64,000 bases of DNA. Origin: Streptococcus pseudoporcinus LQ 940-04. Lineage in GTDB: Bacteria > Bacillota > Bacilli > Lactobacillales > Streptococcaceae. Shown in pieces: positions 26,861-36,483 of this stretch (the stretch's first letter is position 1; the number at the start of each line of letters is the position of its first letter). Below the pieces are notes generated by a model, which worked only from the letters and a program-made list of their open reading frames with translations, was not told where the DNA came from and made no database searches. The position numbers and the translations under genes were made by a program. Where the stretch lies: assembly GCF_000188035.1 (NCBI RefSeq), contig NZ_AEUY02000005.1:1240001-1304000 (forward strand), in the 5' to 3' direction.

Positions 26861-27160
26861 ATGAAAATAACAAAAAATGATTTGTTGATTGAAGTAACAA
26901 ATTTAATTCTTAATCCAGCTGTTAAAGAAGAAGAAAGACAACTTTTAATAACATATAAAAATAATATTGAAAAGTCTCAGCATATAGAAAATAATGTGAT
27001 GAATTTATCCAACGACCTAAGACAATTAGCTGTCAAAAATTTATCTTCAAAAGAAGTAATGAGTATACCCGTCAATGAGTTTTATAAAAAAATATGTTCC
27101 TATAATGAATTACAAAAAAATATTGCGCGTGGCTTAGGGTCATATGGCATTATCAGGTAG
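26861..27160 (+). CDS. Bacteriocin immunity protein, EntA-immunity-like
   Basis: The 99-residue soluble helical protein (MKITKNDLLIEVTNLILNPA, then VKEEERQLLITYKNNIEKSQ) matches the four-helix immunity proteins that protect producers of pediocin-like bacteriocins by blocking the man-PTS receptor complex. The ATG at 26861 was chosen because GAGG lies eight bases before it; a longer frame from 26774 overlaps the bacteriocin remnant and is unlikely. It follows the broken precursor directly, so it was probably its partner. It remains intact, which would keep the cell resistant. Confidence 0.75.
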   Translation: MKITKNDLLIEVTNLILNPAVKEEERQLLITYKNNIEKSQHIENNVMNLSNDLRQLAVKNLSSKEVMSIPVNEFYKKICSYNELQKNIARGLGSYGIIR

Positions 27161-27166
27161 AAAATT

Positions 27167-27535
27167 GTGAAACTAAAAGTTTTACTTCCAATTTGTTTGA
27201 CAACAATCATAACAGTTATCTTTGGACATGTATTAAAAATAGATTCTTGGACAATTAGGAAATTAATTATTAGTGCTGTCACTTTTGAATTAGTCTGCTT
27301 TCTATTATCCAGACCTAAAGATCATAGACATCTTTCATTTATGGCAAGTCTAAACAAGTTTTCAACCTTTATTAGACAAACAAAATATTTCTCAGTTTTC
27401 TACATTATTTTTTTGATTTATAAAATTTGGAAGGGGTCTAGTGCCTTAAATTTATTATTCTATATTCCTATCATTTTTGTTTTTTATTCCATAGGATTCA
27501 TCTTAAGTATGAATAATATTCAGATGAAAGAGTAA
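27167..27535 (+). CDS. Small membrane protein next to the immunity gene
   Basis: The 122-residue protein has four hydrophobic spans and starts with GTG seven bases after the immunity gene stop, so it is in the same transcript. A polar middle segment (RPKDHRHLSFMASLNKF) separates the two pairs of spans. No family was recognised. Small membrane proteins of this kind often accompany class II bacteriocin loci as accessory or immunity factors, but that is inference from position only. Confidence 0.5.
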   Translation: MKLKVLLPICLTTIITVIFGHVLKIDSWTIRKLIISAVTFELVCFLLSRPKDHRHLSFMASLNKFSTFIRQTKYFSVFYIIFLIYKIWKGSSALNLLFYIPIIFVFYSIGFILSMNNIQMKE

Positions 27536-27654
27536 AAAATGCTTGTGGTGGATTTTGTCTAATTAATAGAATAGTGATTAATCGATTTATGAAAAAAAGA
27601 TTTTGGGAAATGACTTCTATATCTTAAAAAAAAAAGTAAAAAAAGGAGTAGCTT

Positions 27655-27954
27655 TTGTCAGCTTTAAAATGGTTTTCAGGTGGTAAAAATAGAAAAAAAG
27701 AAGCAGTGAGAATTCTTGATTTGTTGATAGCTTCGCATGCTCAAGGATATAATCAAAGTCAGCATTTTATTAAAGTTCTTCATCAATACCAAGATGAACT
27801 TCAATCAAATGGGACTTCGGTACCATTAATTATCAGTCGGATAAATGTTGAACTTGCTTCTGTTCTCAAAGAAGGTAAGATAACCGTAACTCCACAAGAA
27901 TCTGACTATTTGAAGCAATTACGAGCTGTTTCCAATATCCGCTATGGTTATTAA
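27655..27954 (+). CDS. Streptococcal bacteriocin immunity protein
   Basis: The 99-residue protein (SALKWFSGGKNRKKEAVRIL, ending VSNIRYGY) matches a family of small helical proteins annotated as bacteriocin immunity proteins in streptococci. The start is TTG at 27655 after AAAGGAG. No bacteriocin precursor lies next to it; 120 bases upstream contain only short decayed frames and long A runs. It may be an orphan immunity gene that protects against other strains. A terminator follows. Confidence 0.7.
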   Translation: MSALKWFSGGKNRKKEAVRILDLLIASHAQGYNQSQHFIKVLHQYQDELQSNGTSVPLIISRINVELASVLKEGKITVTPQESDYLKQLRAVSNIRYGY

Positions 27955-27976
27955 TAGATATTTTATTTCACAAAAA

Positions 27977-28012
27977 TCAGGCAAGTCATCACTAAATGGG
28001 GCTTGCTTTTTT
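27977..28012 (+). terminator. Terminator after the orphan immunity gene
   Basis: GGCAAG and CTTGCT arms are followed by seven T. This marks the right edge of the accessory island. Confidence 0.65.
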
Positions 28013-28163
28013 TCATTTTTCAGCTCTCCTTTTGTCGTGTTATAATAAATATAGTGATATCATTCAGGGTAATCCTATAATGATTGAAATTAATGTATAA
28101 AGAAACAAAGTTTGTTATTCAAATTTTGGATCAAAAAAATAATGACTTGATTAAGGAGGAATC

Positions 28164-28985
28164 ATGCCTGAATTACCAGAGGTTGAAACGGTTCGTCGCG
28201 GTTTAGAAAAGTTAGTTGTTGGTAAGTGTATTGAGTCAGTTACTGTAAAAGTGCCTAAGATGATTGTTTCCAATCCTGAAACTTTTGCCGGTGATTTGGC
28301 GGGTCAAGAAATTCTTTCAATTGGTCGGCGTGGCAAGTACCTGATTTTCCGTTTCAGTGATTTACTGATGATTTCTCATTTACGTATGGAGGGGAAATAC
28401 TTGCTTTTTGAGGGCGCTGTTCCTGAAAATAAACATTTCCATGTCTTTTTCCATTTTAGGGATGGGTCAACATTGGTTTATCAGGATGTGCGTAAATTCG
28501 GCACCCTTGAACTGATTGCTCGAGATGGGCTTGATTTGTACTTCAGTCAGAGGAAGCTTGGTCCTGAGCCGACAAAAAATGAGTTTAAACTGAAGATATT
28601 TGAGACTGCTCTGCGATTATCCAAGAAGTCGATAAAACCTTTACTCTTGGAGCAAAAGGTGGTGGCAGGTTTAGGCAATATTTATGTGGACGAGGTTCTT
28701 TGGGCGGCTAAGGTTCATCCTTTACGGCTTGCAGCAGATTTGAAAAAGGCTGAAATTAAGAGAATCCACGACCAGACCGTTGCTATTTTGGCTTTTGCTA
28801 TAGATAAAGGTGGGTCAACCATTCGAACTTATCAAAATACGTTAGGTATGGATGGTTCTATGCAAGACTATTTGCAGGTCTATGGCCAAACTGGTAAACC
28901 TTGTCCAAGGTGTGGGTCGGCTATCTTGAAACTAAAAGTGGGTGGAAGGGGGACACATTATTGTCCTAAGTGTCAGAAATTATGA
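28164..28985 (+). CDS. mutM: Formamidopyrimidine-DNA glycosylase
   Basis: The 273-residue enzyme starts with [16 protein letters not shown], where Pro2 is the catalytic nucleophile after Met removal and Glu3 assists. The N-terminal lysine loop GRRGKYLIF and the C-terminal zinc finger [10 protein letters not shown] with HYCPKCQ are complete. It removes 8-oxoguanine and formamidopyrimidines and nicks the abasic site. AAGGAGG precedes the ATG. Its stop overlaps the coaE start (ATGA). It is the first core gene right of the island; a -10 box TATAAT lies at 28041-28046. Confidence 0.97.
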   Translation: MPELPEVETVRRGLEKLVVGKCIESVTVKVPKMIVSNPETFAGDLAGQEILSIGRRGKYLIFRFSDLLMISHLRMEGKYLLFEGAVPENKHFHVFFHFRDGSTLVYQDVRKFGTLELIARDGLDLYFSQRKLGPEPTKNEFKLKIFETALRLSKKSIKPLLLEQKVVAGLGNIYVDEVLWAAKVHPLRLAADLKKAEIKRIHDQTVAILAFAIDKGGSTIRTYQNTLGMDGSMQDYLQVYGQTGKPCPRCGSAILKLKVGGRGTHYCPKCQKL

Positions 28986-29587
28986 CCTATATTATTGGTA
29001 TTACAGGTGGGATTGCCTCGGGTAAGTCCACTCTGGTTAATGGTATTCGTGAAGCTGGCTATCAAGTGGTTGATGCTGACCAGGTGGTCCATACCTTGCA
29101 AAAAAAGGGGGGACTATTGTATGATGCTCTGGTGGCGACTTTTGGTGTTGACATTCTTAATGTAGATGGTCAGTTGGATCGTCCTAAGTTATCTGAGATA
29201 ATTTTCTCCAGTCAAGAAAATAAGGAACTTTCGGCTAAGATTCAAAACCCGATTATTCATGAGGAATTGGCAAGGCTGCGCCAGCAATTAATGAAGACAG
29301 AAAATATTTTCTTTATGGACATTCCTCTTCTTATTGAATTGGACTATCAAGATTGGTTTGATGCTATTTGGTTGGTCTATGTCCCTAAGGATATTCAATT
29401 AACACGATTAATGGCTCGAAACCAGTATTCTGAAGAAGAGGCTCTTCAACGTCTAGCCAGTCAAATGCCTTTAGAAGAGAAGAGAGCATTTGCAGATAGG
29501 GTTTTTGATAATAGTGGGTCCCTTGATGACCTGAAAATACAGCTTTCAGATGCTCTTAAAGACTTGGCTCAGCCAAAAGTTCTTTGA
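28982..29587 (+). CDS. coaE: Dephospho-CoA kinase
   Basis: The 201-residue P-loop kinase has Walker [13 protein letters not shown] and the conserved DADQVVHTL and DIPLLIEL segments. It carries out the last step of coenzyme A synthesis. The start ATG 28982 overlaps the mutM stop as ATGA; a GTG at 28970 would add MSEI and is less typical of the family. The mutM-coaE pair is conserved in streptococci. Confidence 0.95.
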   Translation: MTYIIGITGGIASGKSTLVNGIREAGYQVVDADQVVHTLQKKGGLLYDALVATFGVDILNVDGQLDRPKLSEIIFSSQENKELSAKIQNPIIHEELARLRQQLMKTENIFFMDIPLLIELDYQDWFDAIWLVYVPKDIQLTRLMARNQYSEEEALQRLASQMPLEEKRAFADRVFDNSGSLDDLKIQLSDALKDLAQPKVL

Positions 29588-29655
29588 CCAGCCATCTTTT
29601 GACTAGGGAGTGGTATTGGTTTTGTACTTTGGTTTAGTTACAGAGTGTTTGATTA

Positions 29656-29808
29656 ATGACTAATGTTATGCTGTTAGTTTTGCTGCTTGCACTATTGGAT
29701 TTAAGTGCACTAATTAGTCTAAGGTATATTGTTTTTCTAGTCACTATTATTATTTTATGCCGTCACCAGTTTATTTTTAAGGTATTTGTTAGGAAGTGGC
29801 TAAGATAG
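29656..29808 (+). CDS. Possible 50-residue membrane peptide
   Basis: A short frame MTNVMLLVLLLALLDLSALI encodes two hydrophobic segments and ends in a basic tail VFVRKWLR. No good ribosome binding site is visible. It fills the gap between coaE and the HerA-like gene. It may be a real small protein, a relic of a larger membrane protein, or chance in T-rich DNA. Confidence 0.25.
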   Translation: MTNVMLLVLLLALLDLSALISLRYIVFLVTIIILCRHQFIFKVFVRKWLR

Positions 29809-29823
29809 ATTAACATGATTTTA

Positions 29824-29832
29824 TGTTATAAT
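29824..29832 (+). promoter_or_regulatory. Extended -10 promoter of the HerA-like gene
   Basis: TGTTATAAT at 29824-29832 is a perfect extended -10 element about 60 bases before the chosen start codon. Confidence 0.6.
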
Positions 29833-29891
29833 TGGAATAATAAGAAGTCACTATGGTCCTTAATTGGTTTGAAGGGGAGAAAGAGGTGGAC

Positions 29892-31391
29892 ATGGCAACA
29901 CTAACAATTGCAAAGGGGAAAAGGCCTATTGAATTGCAATTAAATATGTTAAATCGACACGGTTTGATTGCTGGCGCAACTGGTACAGGGAAAACGGTTA
30001 CTTTAAAAGTTTTAGCGGAACAATTAAGTTTGGCAGGGGTGCCGGTTTTTCTTGCTGACATTAAAGGTGATTTAAGCAATTTAGCTAAAGCTGGTCAAGT
30101 CAATGATCAATTACAAAAAAGACTAGATAAACTTGAGATTGGGGACTATCAGCCGCAAGCTTTTCCAGTACGTCTTTGGGATGTTTTTGGTGAGAAGGGA
30201 TTACCCGTTCGAACAACCATTTCTGAGATGGGACCTTTGATGTTAGCTCGTCTTATGAATTTGAATGATACACAGACAGGTGTATTAACTATTATCTTTA
30301 AAATTGCTGATGACTGCGGGTGGTTATTGATTGATTTAAAAGATTTACAAGCTATTTTAAAAGAAGTAGCGGATCATGCGAGTGATTATTCAGGAAAATA
30401 TGGTAATATAGCTAAACAATCAGTTGGTGCTATTCAACGGCAGTTAGTGACTTTGGAGCAGGAAGGAGCAAATCTTTTCTTTGGTGAGCCTGCTCTTGAT
30501 TTGGCTGATTTTATTCAGTTAGATGTAGCAAGTGGTCAAGGGGCTATTAATATTCTTAACGCCACTAAACTTTTTAATTCTCCAACTCTTTACACTACTT
30601 TTTTACTATGGATGCTTTCTGAACTTTATGAATTACTTCCTGAAGTAGGCGACCTTGAAAAACCCAAAATAGTCTTTTTCTTTGATGAGGCGCATTTGCT
30701 GTTCAAGGATGCACCAAAGGTCTTTTTAGATAAAGTAGAACAAATTGTGCGTCTTATTCGTTCAAAAGGTGTTGGGATTTTCTTTGTGACACAAAATCCT
30801 TTGGACTTGCCAGAGACAGTGTTAGCTCAACTAGGGAACCGCATTCAGCATGCGCTTCGTGCCTATACACCAAAAGAACAAAAAGCCGTTCGAGTTGCTG
30901 CCGATACTTTTAGGCAAAATCCGGAATTAGATGTTGCAACTGTGATTACAGAGCTTGAAGTTGGGGAAGCACTCATTTCAGCTCTTAATGAAAAAGGGCA
31001 ACCTAATATTGTAGAACGTGCTTATATTATAGCTCCAAAAAGTAGTTTTGAACTGATGTCAGATGGTGAATTGCTGAGCTTAGTTCAGGCTTCTCCCTAT
31101 CAGAGTAAGTATGCTCGAAGCATTGATCGAGAGTCTGCTTATGAAAAACTGGCAGAAAAGGTTTTAGGTGAAGAAGCAGCTGCAAAAGAAGCAGAGTTAG
31201 TAAAGGAGCGAGAAAGAGTTGCAAAAGAAGCTGCTAAAGAGCAGGCTGCAGCTGATCGTGCTGCACGGCGACCTGTCGGCCGACCGCGTAAGTCAGTGGT
31301 AGAAAAGGCTACAGATGCTTTTATTAGTACTACTGTGAGGACTATTGGTCGGGAATTAGTGAGAGGACTATTGGGTTCTCTCAGAAAATAA
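29892..31391 (+). CDS. HerA-like / DUF853 P-loop ATPase
   Basis: The 499-residue protein has Walker A GATGTGKT near residue 27, Walker [12 protein letters not shown] and a C-terminal Ala/Glu-rich coiled stretch ([20 protein letters not shown]) before a basic end. The family is distantly related to the HerA/FtsK translocases and is common in bacteria with unproved function, perhaps DNA processing. The start at 29892 follows GAGGTGG and gives [20 protein letters not shown]; an ATG at 29853 would add 13 residues without a ribosome binding site. It is a single gene with its own promoter. Confidence 0.8.
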   Translation: MATLTIAKGKRPIELQLNMLNRHGLIAGATGTGKTVTLKVLAEQLSLAGVPVFLADIKGDLSNLAKAGQVNDQLQKRLDKLEIGDYQPQAFPVRLWDVFGEKGLPVRTTISEMGPLMLARLMNLNDTQTGVLTIIFKIADDCGWLLIDLKDLQAILKEVADHASDYSGKYGNIAKQSVGAIQRQLVTLEQEGANLFFGEPALDLADFIQLDVASGQGAINILNATKLFNSPTLYTTFLLWMLSELYELLPEVGDLEKPKIVFFFDEAHLLFKDAPKVFLDKVEQIVRLIRSKGVGIFFVTQNPLDLPETVLAQLGNRIQHALRAYTPKEQKAVRVAADTFRQNPELDVATVITELEVGEALISALNEKGQPNIVERAYIIAPKSSFELMSDGELLSLVQASPYQSKYARSIDRESAYEKLAEKVLGEEAAAKEAELVKERERVAKEAAKEQAAADRAARRPVGRPRKSVVEKATDAFISTTVRTIGRELVRGLLGSLRK

Positions 31392-31516
31392 TGGATTCCT
31401 CTCAGCAAATTTTTCTTTCTATTTTAAATTATGTTATAATGGTCCAAGTAGATTTGGGAAAGAAGTGATGCTTTATTGATGAGAAAGTAATAGAAACTGT
31501 TAATTGGAAGCAGAAT

Positions 31517-32692
31517 TTGAAAGTGGCTTGGCTCGGTACCTTCTTTACTGGGGCAAGCTTTTCGCTTGTCATGCCTTTTATGGCGCTTTTTGTTGAAGAT
31601 CTTGGTGTGGCCAAAAATCAGGTAGAATGGTACGCCGGCCTTGCTGTTGCTATTTCTGCCTTGGCTTCGGCTGTTTTTGCTCCGCTATGGGGGCGTTTAG
31701 CGGACCGCTATGGACGAAAGCCGATGATGGTTCGAGCTAGTTTGATGATGACCTTTACTATGGGAGGCTTAGCCTTTATTCCAAATGTCCAATGGTTAAT
31801 ATTGCTGCGGTTACTTAATGGTATCTTTGCTGGTTATGTTCCGAACTCTACAGCATTGATTGCTAGTCAAGTCCCTAGGGAAAAATCAGGTTATGCCTTA
31901 GGAACCTTAGCAACAGGAGTTACGGCTGGTACTCTTATTGGTCCCTTAATTGGTGGTGTCTTGGCTGAAATGGTTGGGATTCGTTTGGTCTTCTTACTGG
32001 TCGGTATTATTTTGTTAATCTGTACTATGATGACCATTTTATTTGTTAAGGAAGATTTTGAACCGGTTAAGAAAGCACAAGTGGTGCCAACAGGTATTAT
32101 TTTGAAACGGATCAAGCATCCTAAAATGATGGTTAGCCTCTTTGTAACTAGTATGATTATCCAAATCTCAGCTCAGTCTGTTGCCCCCATTTTAGCGCTT
32201 TATATTAGACATCTTGGGCAAGCTGAAAATCTCATGTTTGTTTCGGGCTTAATCGTGTCGTCCATGGGGGTATCTAGTTTACTTAGCAGTTCAATATTGG
32301 GAAAAGTGGGTGATGCAATTGGGAATCATCGTATGCTATTGTTAGCCTTGCTCTATAGTTTCATCATGTATTTTTTAACAGCTTTAGCTAGCACAAGCTT
32401 GCAACTAGGCTTGCTGCGGTTTGCCTATGGTTTTGGTGTGGGAGCTCTGATGCCAAGTATTAATGCCTTGTTGACTCGTATGACTCCTAAGGAAGGGATT
32501 TCGCGGATCTTCTCTTTTAACCAAATGTTTATGAATATTGGACAAGTTATTGGCCCCTTTATTGGGTCTAATGTTGCGATTTTATTGGGTTACCGTTCTG
32601 TTTTCTATGTAACTAGTATGATTGTTTTGATTAACCTGATTTGGTGTACCATCAACTTTAGAAAATATATATATGTTAAGGATATTGTGTGA
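31517..32692 (+). CDS. pmrA: PmrA-type multidrug efflux MFS transporter, start uncertain
   Basis: The protein has 12 membrane spans and the MFS drug-pump loop [13 protein letters not shown] between spans 2 and 3. It aligns with pneumococcal PmrA along its length ([20 protein letters not shown] and similar). It should export drugs such as fluoroquinolones by proton antiport. The start is unclear. The frame is open from 31469 and homologous sequence ([13 protein letters not shown]) begins before the TTG at 31517, but no ATG or GTG lies in frame there. ATGs at 31468 and 31479 are in other frames. It overlaps rpmG by four bases. Confidence 0.8.
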   Translation: MKVAWLGTFFTGASFSLVMPFMALFVEDLGVAKNQVEWYAGLAVAISALASAVFAPLWGRLADRYGRKPMMVRASLMMTFTMGGLAFIPNVQWLILLRLLNGIFAGYVPNSTALIASQVPREKSGYALGTLATGVTAGTLIGPLIGGVLAEMVGIRLVFLLVGIILLICTMMTILFVKEDFEPVKKAQVVPTGIILKRIKHPKMMVSLFVTSMIIQISAQSVAPILALYIRHLGQAENLMFVSGLIVSSMGVSSLLSSSILGKVGDAIGNHRMLLLALLYSFIMYFLTALASTSLQLGLLRFAYGFGVGALMPSINALLTRMTPKEGISRIFSFNQMFMNIGQVIGPFIGSNVAILLGYRSVFYVTSMIVLINLIWCTINFRKYIYVKDIV

Positions 32693-32835
32693 GAGTTAAA
32701 ATTAATTTAAAGTGTAGTGAGTGTGGAAGTAAGAACTATTTGACCAGTAAGAACAAGACTAACCATCCTGAAAAAATTAAGGTTCCAAAATATTGTCCCA
32801 AGGAGAGAAAAGTAACCTTACATATTGAAACTTAG
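32689..32835 (+). CDS. rpmG: 50S ribosomal protein L33
   Basis: A 48-residue frame starts at GTG 32689, overlapping the pump stop codon, and reads [20 protein letters not shown] and then [20 protein letters not shown]. This is L33. It keeps CxxC in the first half, but the second pair is CPKE, so only three of the four zinc cysteines remain, as in other streptococcal copies. secG follows after 45 bases with its own ribosome binding site. Confidence 0.9.
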   Translation: MRVKINLKCSECGSKNYLTSKNKTNHPEKIKVPKYCPKERKVTLHIET

Positions 32836-32880
32836 TATGAATTGTGTTAGAATGGGTGAGACTATAGTGGAGGAATGAAC

Positions 32881-33117
32881 ATGTACAACTTACTACTCAC
32901 AGTATTGCTTATTTTATCTGTTGTATTAATAATCGCAATTTTTATGCAACCTCAGAAAAACCCAAGCAGTAATGTTTTTGATAGCAGTGGTTCAGAAGCT
33001 TTGTTTGAGCGGACAAAGGCTCGTGGCTTCGAAGCATTTATGCAACGCTTTACAGCAGTACTAGTCTTTTTCTGGCTAGCTATCGCACTTGTGCTTGCTG
33101 TTTTATCAAGTAAATAG
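32881..33117 (+). CDS. secG: Protein translocase subunit SecG
   Basis: The 78-residue protein has two membrane spans (MYNLLLTVLLILSVVLIIAI and the FFWLAIALVLAVL segment) around the conserved loop FDSSGSEALFERTKARGFE, as in SecG. It assists SecYEG protein export. The start at 32881 was preferred to 32875 because GGAGG is correctly spaced seven bases away. A terminator follows, then rnr. Confidence 0.92.
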   Translation: MYNLLLTVLLILSVVLIIAIFMQPQKNPSSNVFDSSGSEALFERTKARGFEAFMQRFTAVLVFFWLAIALVLAVLSSK

Positions 33118-33120
33118 AGA

Positions 33121-33157
33121 GTGAGCTTGACAGAGTTGGTCTAGCTCATTTTTTTAT
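33121..33157 (+). terminator. Terminator after secG
   Basis: GTGAGCT and AGCTCAT arms around a 16-base loop end in seven T. Confidence 0.8.
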
Positions 33158-33204
33158 GAGACTAAGCCGTGAAAATAGGGATATAAAAATAGAAATTTGG
33201 TAGT

Positions 33205-35556
33205 ATGAAAGAAAAAATTATGATGTATTTAAAGGAGCACGGCAAATCAAATATTAATGATATTGCAGCTTCTTTAGGAATGGCGGGAGCTAAAAAATTT
33301 CCTAGCCTTATCAAAGAAATATCTAAGATGGAAAGTAAGCGACTTTTACGATTTTCTGATGATGGTTGTATCACCTTACGTAGACAAGGTGACAAGAAAA
33401 AGGAAATGACTATTCAGGGTATCTTTAGAGCTAATAAAGCAGGATTTGGTTTTTTACAGGTGACCGATACAGAAGATGACATGTTTATCGGAAAAAACGA
33501 TGTTGGTTATGCTATTGATGGGGACCTTGTAGAAGTAGTTGTTAAAAAACCAGCAGATCGCCTAAAAGGCACAGCTGCGGAAGCTAAAGTCGTTGGCATT
33601 ATTGAACGTGCCTTAAGAACAGTAGTTGGTAAATTCATCTTAGATGATGAAAAACCCAAGTATGCAGGCTATATAAAATCAAAAAATCAAAAAGTTCAAC
33701 AAAAAATTTATATTAAAAAAGAGCCGGTCGTCCTTGATGGGACTGAAATCATCAAGGTTGATATTGAAAAATATCCAACTAGGGGTCATGATTATTTCAT
33801 TGCGAATGTCCGAGATATTGTTGGCCATCAAGGAGATGTTGGGATAGATGTTTTGGAAGTTTTAGAATCAATGGATATTGTTTCAGAATTTCCAGAAACG
33901 GTTATTGCAGAAGCAAATGCTATTTCCGAGGCACCGAGTGCTAAAGATTTGATAGGCCGTGTTGATTTACGTAAGGAAATTACCTTTACTATTGACGGCG
34001 CCGATGCTAAGGATTTGGATGATGCTATTCATATTAAGCCTTTGGCTAATGGTAATTATGAACTAGGAGTTCACATTGCTGATGTCTCCTATTATGTGAC
34101 TGAAGGCTCTGCTTTAGACCAAGAAGCTATTGCACGTGGAACTTCTGTATACGTTACTGATCGTGTTGTCCCAATGTTGCCAGAGTGTTTGTCAAACGGC
34201 ATTTGCTCTTTAAATCCAAATGTAGATCGGTTGACTCAATCAGCCATTATGGAGATTGATTCTAATGGTAAGGTTTTAAACCATTATATTTGCCAGTCGG
34301 TCATCAATACGACTTTCCGAATGACTTACAGTGCTGTTAATGACATGTTGGCTGGTGATGAGGAGACCTTGCAAGAATATGGTGCAATTTCTGAGTCCGT
34401 TGAGCATATGGCCAAACTTCATAAGATTTTAGAAACGATGCGCCTTAAGCGTGGAGCTCTGAATTTTGATACTTCGGAAGCGAGGATTCTTGTCAACGAA
34501 AAAGGCATGCCTGTGGATATTGTTGTTCGCACTCGAGGAATAGCTGAGCGAATGATTGAGTCCTTTATGCTAGTGGCAAATGAGTGTGTAGCTGAGCATT
34601 TTGCGCGTGGGCACTATCCCTTTATTTACCGTGTTCATGAAGAACCAAAATCGGAAAAATTACAAAAATTTATTGATTATGCTAGTGTTTTTGGAATTCA
34701 GATTAAAGGAACAGCAGCAAAAATTAGTCAAGAAGCTTTACAAGATTTCATGGCTAAAGTTGATGGTAAACCTGGAGCTGAGGTCCTTAATATGATGCTC
34801 CTTAGATCTATGCAACAAGCGCGTTATTCTGAGACCAATCATGGTCACTATGGATTAGCTGCTGATTACTATACGCATTTTACAAGTCCGATTCGTCGTT
34901 ATCCTGACCTATTAGTCCATCGGATGATTAGGGAATACAGCCAAGCAACTGAAGATAAGCGTGATCATTTTGCCATGATTATCCCAGAGTTAGCGTCTTC
35001 ATCATCACGTTTAGAACGTCGAGCAATTGATGCAGAACGTATTGTAGAAGCAATGAAAAAAGCAGAATACATGGAAGAACATATTGGTGAAACCTTTGAT
35101 GGGATTGTCTCTAGTGTCGTTAAATTTGGACTCTTTGTGGAGTTACCAAATACAATTGAAGGTTTGGTTCATGTGACGAGCTTGCCAGAGTATTATAATT
35201 ACAATGAACGCACAATGACTTTACAAGGTGAAAAATCAGGCAAAGTATTTAAGGTTGGTCAAGCGATTCAGGTTAAATTAGTCAAAGCTGATAAAGAAAC
35301 TGGTGATATTGATTTTGAATATCAAGCAAGTGATTTTGATATTATTGAAAAATTGACTAAGCCAAAGAAGAGAAATCAAAGAGAAGGTCAGTCCTCATCA
35401 GCTGGTCGTCGTAAAAAAGGAGGCAGAGCTTTAGCCCAAACAGATGCTAAGAAAAAGAAAACCTCATCTGTTAGAAAAGGTCAGGCAAAGTCTTCGTCAA
35501 CTCATAAGCCCTTCTACAAAAAGGTAGCAAAGAAAAAAGTAAAAAGGAAAGGTTAG
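33205..35556 (+). CDS. rnr: Ribonuclease R
   Basis: The 783-residue exoribonuclease has an N-terminal winged helix, cold-shock domains, the RNB catalytic domain with [13 protein letters not shown] (metal-binding aspartates), an S1 domain ([20 protein letters not shown]) and a long basic tail rich in Lys and Ser. It degrades structured RNA 3' to 5' and works with tmRNA-SmpB in ribosome rescue. The stop is two bases before smpB, so the two are coupled. The ribosome binding site before ATG 33205 is weak. Confidence 0.96.
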   Translation: MKEKIMMYLKEHGKSNINDIAASLGMAGAKKFPSLIKEISKMESKRLLRFSDDGCITLRRQGDKKKEMTIQGIFRANKAGFGFLQVTDTEDDMFIGKNDVGYAIDGDLVEVVVKKPADRLKGTAAEAKVVGIIERALRTVVGKFILDDEKPKYAGYIKSKNQKVQQKIYIKKEPVVLDGTEIIKVDIEKYPTRGHDYFIANVRDIVGHQGDVGIDVLEVLESMDIVSEFPETVIAEANAISEAPSAKDLIGRVDLRKEITFTIDGADAKDLDDAIHIKPLANGNYELGVHIADVSYYVTEGSALDQEAIARGTSVYVTDRVVPMLPECLSNGICSLNPNVDRLTQSAIMEIDSNGKVLNHYICQSVINTTFRMTYSAVNDMLAGDEETLQEYGAISESVEHMAKLHKILETMRLKRGALNFDTSEARILVNEKGMPVDIVVRTRGIAERMIESFMLVANECVAEHFARGHYPFIYRVHEEPKSEKLQKFIDYASVFGIQIKGTAAKISQEALQDFMAKVDGKPGAEVLNMMLLRSMQQARYSETNHGHYGLAADYYTHFTSPIRRYPDLLVHRMIREYSQATEDKRDHFAMIIPELASSSSRLERRAIDAERIVEAMKKAEYMEEHIGETFDGIVSSVVKFGLFVELPNTIEGLVHVTSLPEYYNYNERTMTLQGEKSGKVFKVGQAIQVKLVKADKETGDIDFEYQASDFDIIEKLTKPKKRNQREGQSSSAGRRKKGGRALAQTDAKKKKTSSVRKGQAKSSSTHKPFYKKVAKKKVKRKG

Positions 35557-35558
35557 TT

Positions 35559-36026
35559 ATGGCAAAAGGTGAAGGAAATCTGCTAGCACAAAATAAAAAA
35601 GCAAGGCACGATTATACCATCGTAGAAACGATTGAAGCAGGAATTGTCTTAACTGGTACAGAAATTAAAAGTGTTCGTGCAGCTCGGATTCAATTAAAGG
35701 ATGGTTTTGCCCAGATCAAGCATAACGAAGCTTGGCTAGTTAATGTTCACATTGCTCCTTTTGAACAGGGCAATATTTGGAATCAGGATCCAGATAGGAC
35801 GCGTAAGCTATTACTTAAAAAAAGGGAAATCCAACATTTGGGAAATGAACTAAAAGGTAGCGGTATGACATTGATCCCCTTAAAGGTTTACCTGAAAGAT
35901 GGTTTTGCTAAAGTTTTACTTGGCCTTGCTAAAGGGAAACATGATTACGATAAACGTGAAAGTTTGAAACGAAAAGAGCAAGACCGTGATATTAGGCGGG
36001 TTATGAAAAGTATTAATACAAGATAA
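35559..36026 (+). CDS. smpB: SsrA-binding protein SmpB
   Basis: At 155 residues this is full-length SmpB, with the core [20 protein letters not shown] and the C-terminal tail [20 protein letters not shown] that mimics an anticodon stem in the decoding site. It binds tmRNA to rescue stalled ribosomes. It is cotranscribed with rnr. The stop codon lies inside the left arm of the following terminator. Confidence 0.97.
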   Translation: MAKGEGNLLAQNKKARHDYTIVETIEAGIVLTGTEIKSVRAARIQLKDGFAQIKHNEAWLVNVHIAPFEQGNIWNQDPDRTRKLLLKKREIQHLGNELKGSGMTLIPLKVYLKDGFAKVLLGLAKGKHDYDKRESLKRKEQDRDIRRVMKSINTR

Positions 36027-36059
36027 TAAGAGCTCCCATTTGGGAGCTCTTATTATCTT
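36020..36059. terminator. Perfect 19-bp inverted repeat, bidirectional terminator
   Basis: Arms AAGATAATAAGAGCTCCCA and its exact complement are separated by only two bases. It contains the smpB stop and sits between the converging smpB and gloA genes. The two arms are unusually long and perfect for a terminator. Confidence 0.85.
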
Positions 36060-36089
36060 GTATTATATGTTAAAAGGGGCTTAATGACC

Positions 36090-36470
36090 CTACTTGTGAT
36101 TGATATCAATGACTTCTATTTTATAACCATCTGGGTCTTGGATGAAATAGTAAGGTGCTGATGTTGCTGTTAGTCCCTTAATATCTGTGACGGGATAACC
36201 TGCTTGAACATGTTTTTCATAATCAGCTTCGAATTGGTCAGATCCAATTGCAATATGACCATAGCCATTTCCTAAATCATAGGCCTCGTGATCATAGTTG
36301 TAGGTTAACTCTAATTCGTAGTCTTCGCCCTCTAAGGCAAGGTAAACCAGTGTGAAGTGTTTATCAGGAAAATCTCTGCGCCTTGTTTCCTTAAAAGGGA
36401 AGGCCTTAGTATAGAAGGTGATAGAGTCTTCTAGATTTTTGACACGAATACAAGTATGTAAAGCTTTCAT
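36090..36470 (-). CDS. gloA: Lactoylglutathione lyase (glyoxalase I)
   Basis: The 126-residue VOC-fold protein has metal ligands at His5 (MKALHTCIRV), the Glu of YELELTYN, His of GYGHIAIG and Glu of YKIEVIDI, the layout of glyoxalase I. It converts the methylglyoxal-thiol adduct to S-lactoylglutathione. The start 36470 follows AAGGAG; a longer frame to 36512 overlaps the upstream gene. It forms an operon with the nitroreductase, 13 bases upstream. Confidence 0.92.
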   Translation of the reverse strand: MKALHTCIRVKNLEDSITFYTKAFPFKETRRRDFPDKHFTLVYLALEGEDYELELTYNYDHEAYDLGNGYGHIAIGSDQFEADYEKHVQAGYPVTDIKGLTATSAPYYFIQDPDGYKIEVIDINHK

Positions 36471-36483
36471 AATAATCTCCTTT

